Source: an uncultured Clostridia bacterium (lineage in GTDB: Bacteria > Bacillota > Clostridia > Christensenellales > Borkfalkiaceae). From it: a stretch of 44,733 bases of DNA. The stretch covers positions 1-44,733 of the forward strand of contig CAJFFD010000040.1 of the NCBI GenBank assembly GCA_904373255.1. The letters are read 5' to 3'. Positions within the stretch are counted from its first letter, which is position 1. The number at the start of each line of letters is the position of its first letter. The notes beneath the pieces are model-generated. The model worked only from the letters and a program-made list of their open reading frames with translations, did not search any database and was not told where the DNA came from. The translations under genes were made by a program, and so were the position numbers. Of the stretch, positions 44,674 to 44,733 are shown one piece after another.

Positions 44674-44733
44674 GATGCGGCAACTACCTATCCTCCCGGA
44701 GGGTGATCCTCGAGTACTTTCGGCGTAAGAGAG
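44674..44733 (-). rRNA. rrf: 5S ribosomal RNA, 3' part (truncated by window end)
   Basis: Read on the minus strand, the last 60 bases match the 5S 3' half: GTACTCGAGGATCACCCTCC, then the GGGAGGATAGGTAGTTGCCG block that pairs back to the 5' end. The exact 3' end is set at about 44674. The rest of 5S, and presumably 23S and 16S, lie beyond the window. Confidence 0.9.

Overview
This 44.7 kb window looks like the chromosome of a GC-rich, probably spore-forming member of the Clostridia (Firmicutes). The evidence is the gene set: a type II fatty-acid operon using FabK as enoyl reductase, a DegV protein, Veg, a SipL-like SPOCS/LysM protein behind a sigma-E type promoter, DUF4250 and a YczE/YitT-type membrane protein. 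Gram-positive style promoters (TTGACA, 17 bp, TATAAT) and strong AGGAGG ribosome sites also fit. A Christensenellales/Borkfalkiaceae-like lineage is a guess from style only.

Layout. 1-6.4 kb: the 3' part of rmuC, a small gene with a leaderless promoter, a 979-residue membrane-anchored repeat protein, then rpsF-ssb-rpsR, with rpsF broken and a 0.65 kb structured repeat between ssb and rpsR. 6.5-13.7 kb: an SLC13-type permease, a Sir2 remnant, a double-FHA ABC ATPase with its permease, a YczE-like protein, DUF4250, a frameshifted small gene and a frameshifted CPBP protease. 13.8-25.4 kb (minus strand): secB-like-fabZ, then fabH-acpP-fabK-fabD-fabG-fabF-accB-accC-accD-accA-degV. This covers initiation, elongation and malonyl-CoA supply for fatty acid synthesis, with a fatty-acid-binding DegV protein at the end. 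Three further copies of the structured repeat lie between genes of this operon. 25.6-38.9 kb: an ABC-2 exporter, a flavodoxin, the SipL-like gene divergent from veg, an acidic zinc-ribbon protein, a large lipoprotein (frameshifted), rpsI/rplM, a 0.7 kb apparently non-coding transcription unit, a CBS-like protein (frameshifted), an HNH protein, a TIGR04076 protein and a broken CDF transporter. 39-44.6 kb: a markedly AT-rich island with a GT2-GT8 double glycosyltransferase and a large asparagine-synthetase-like/hydrolase fusion (frameshifted). The window ends in the 3' end of a 5S rRNA gene on the minus strand, so an rRNA operon probably follows.

Two features stand out. First, a family of mosaic, hairpin-rich intergenic elements (four copies, 142-653 bp) sits inside operons of essential genes. 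Its terminal hairpins keep a TCAGCT-type hexaloop, a 13-bp arm and a bulged G while the arm sequence changes in a compensatory way. I do not recognise it as a named family. Second, an unusual number of reading-frame lesions (at least nine in 44 kb) affects genes that should be intact, such as rpsF and fabK. This may mean an error-prone assembly, real decay or, in one case, programmed frameshifting, and it limits how far any apparent pseudogene here can be trusted.
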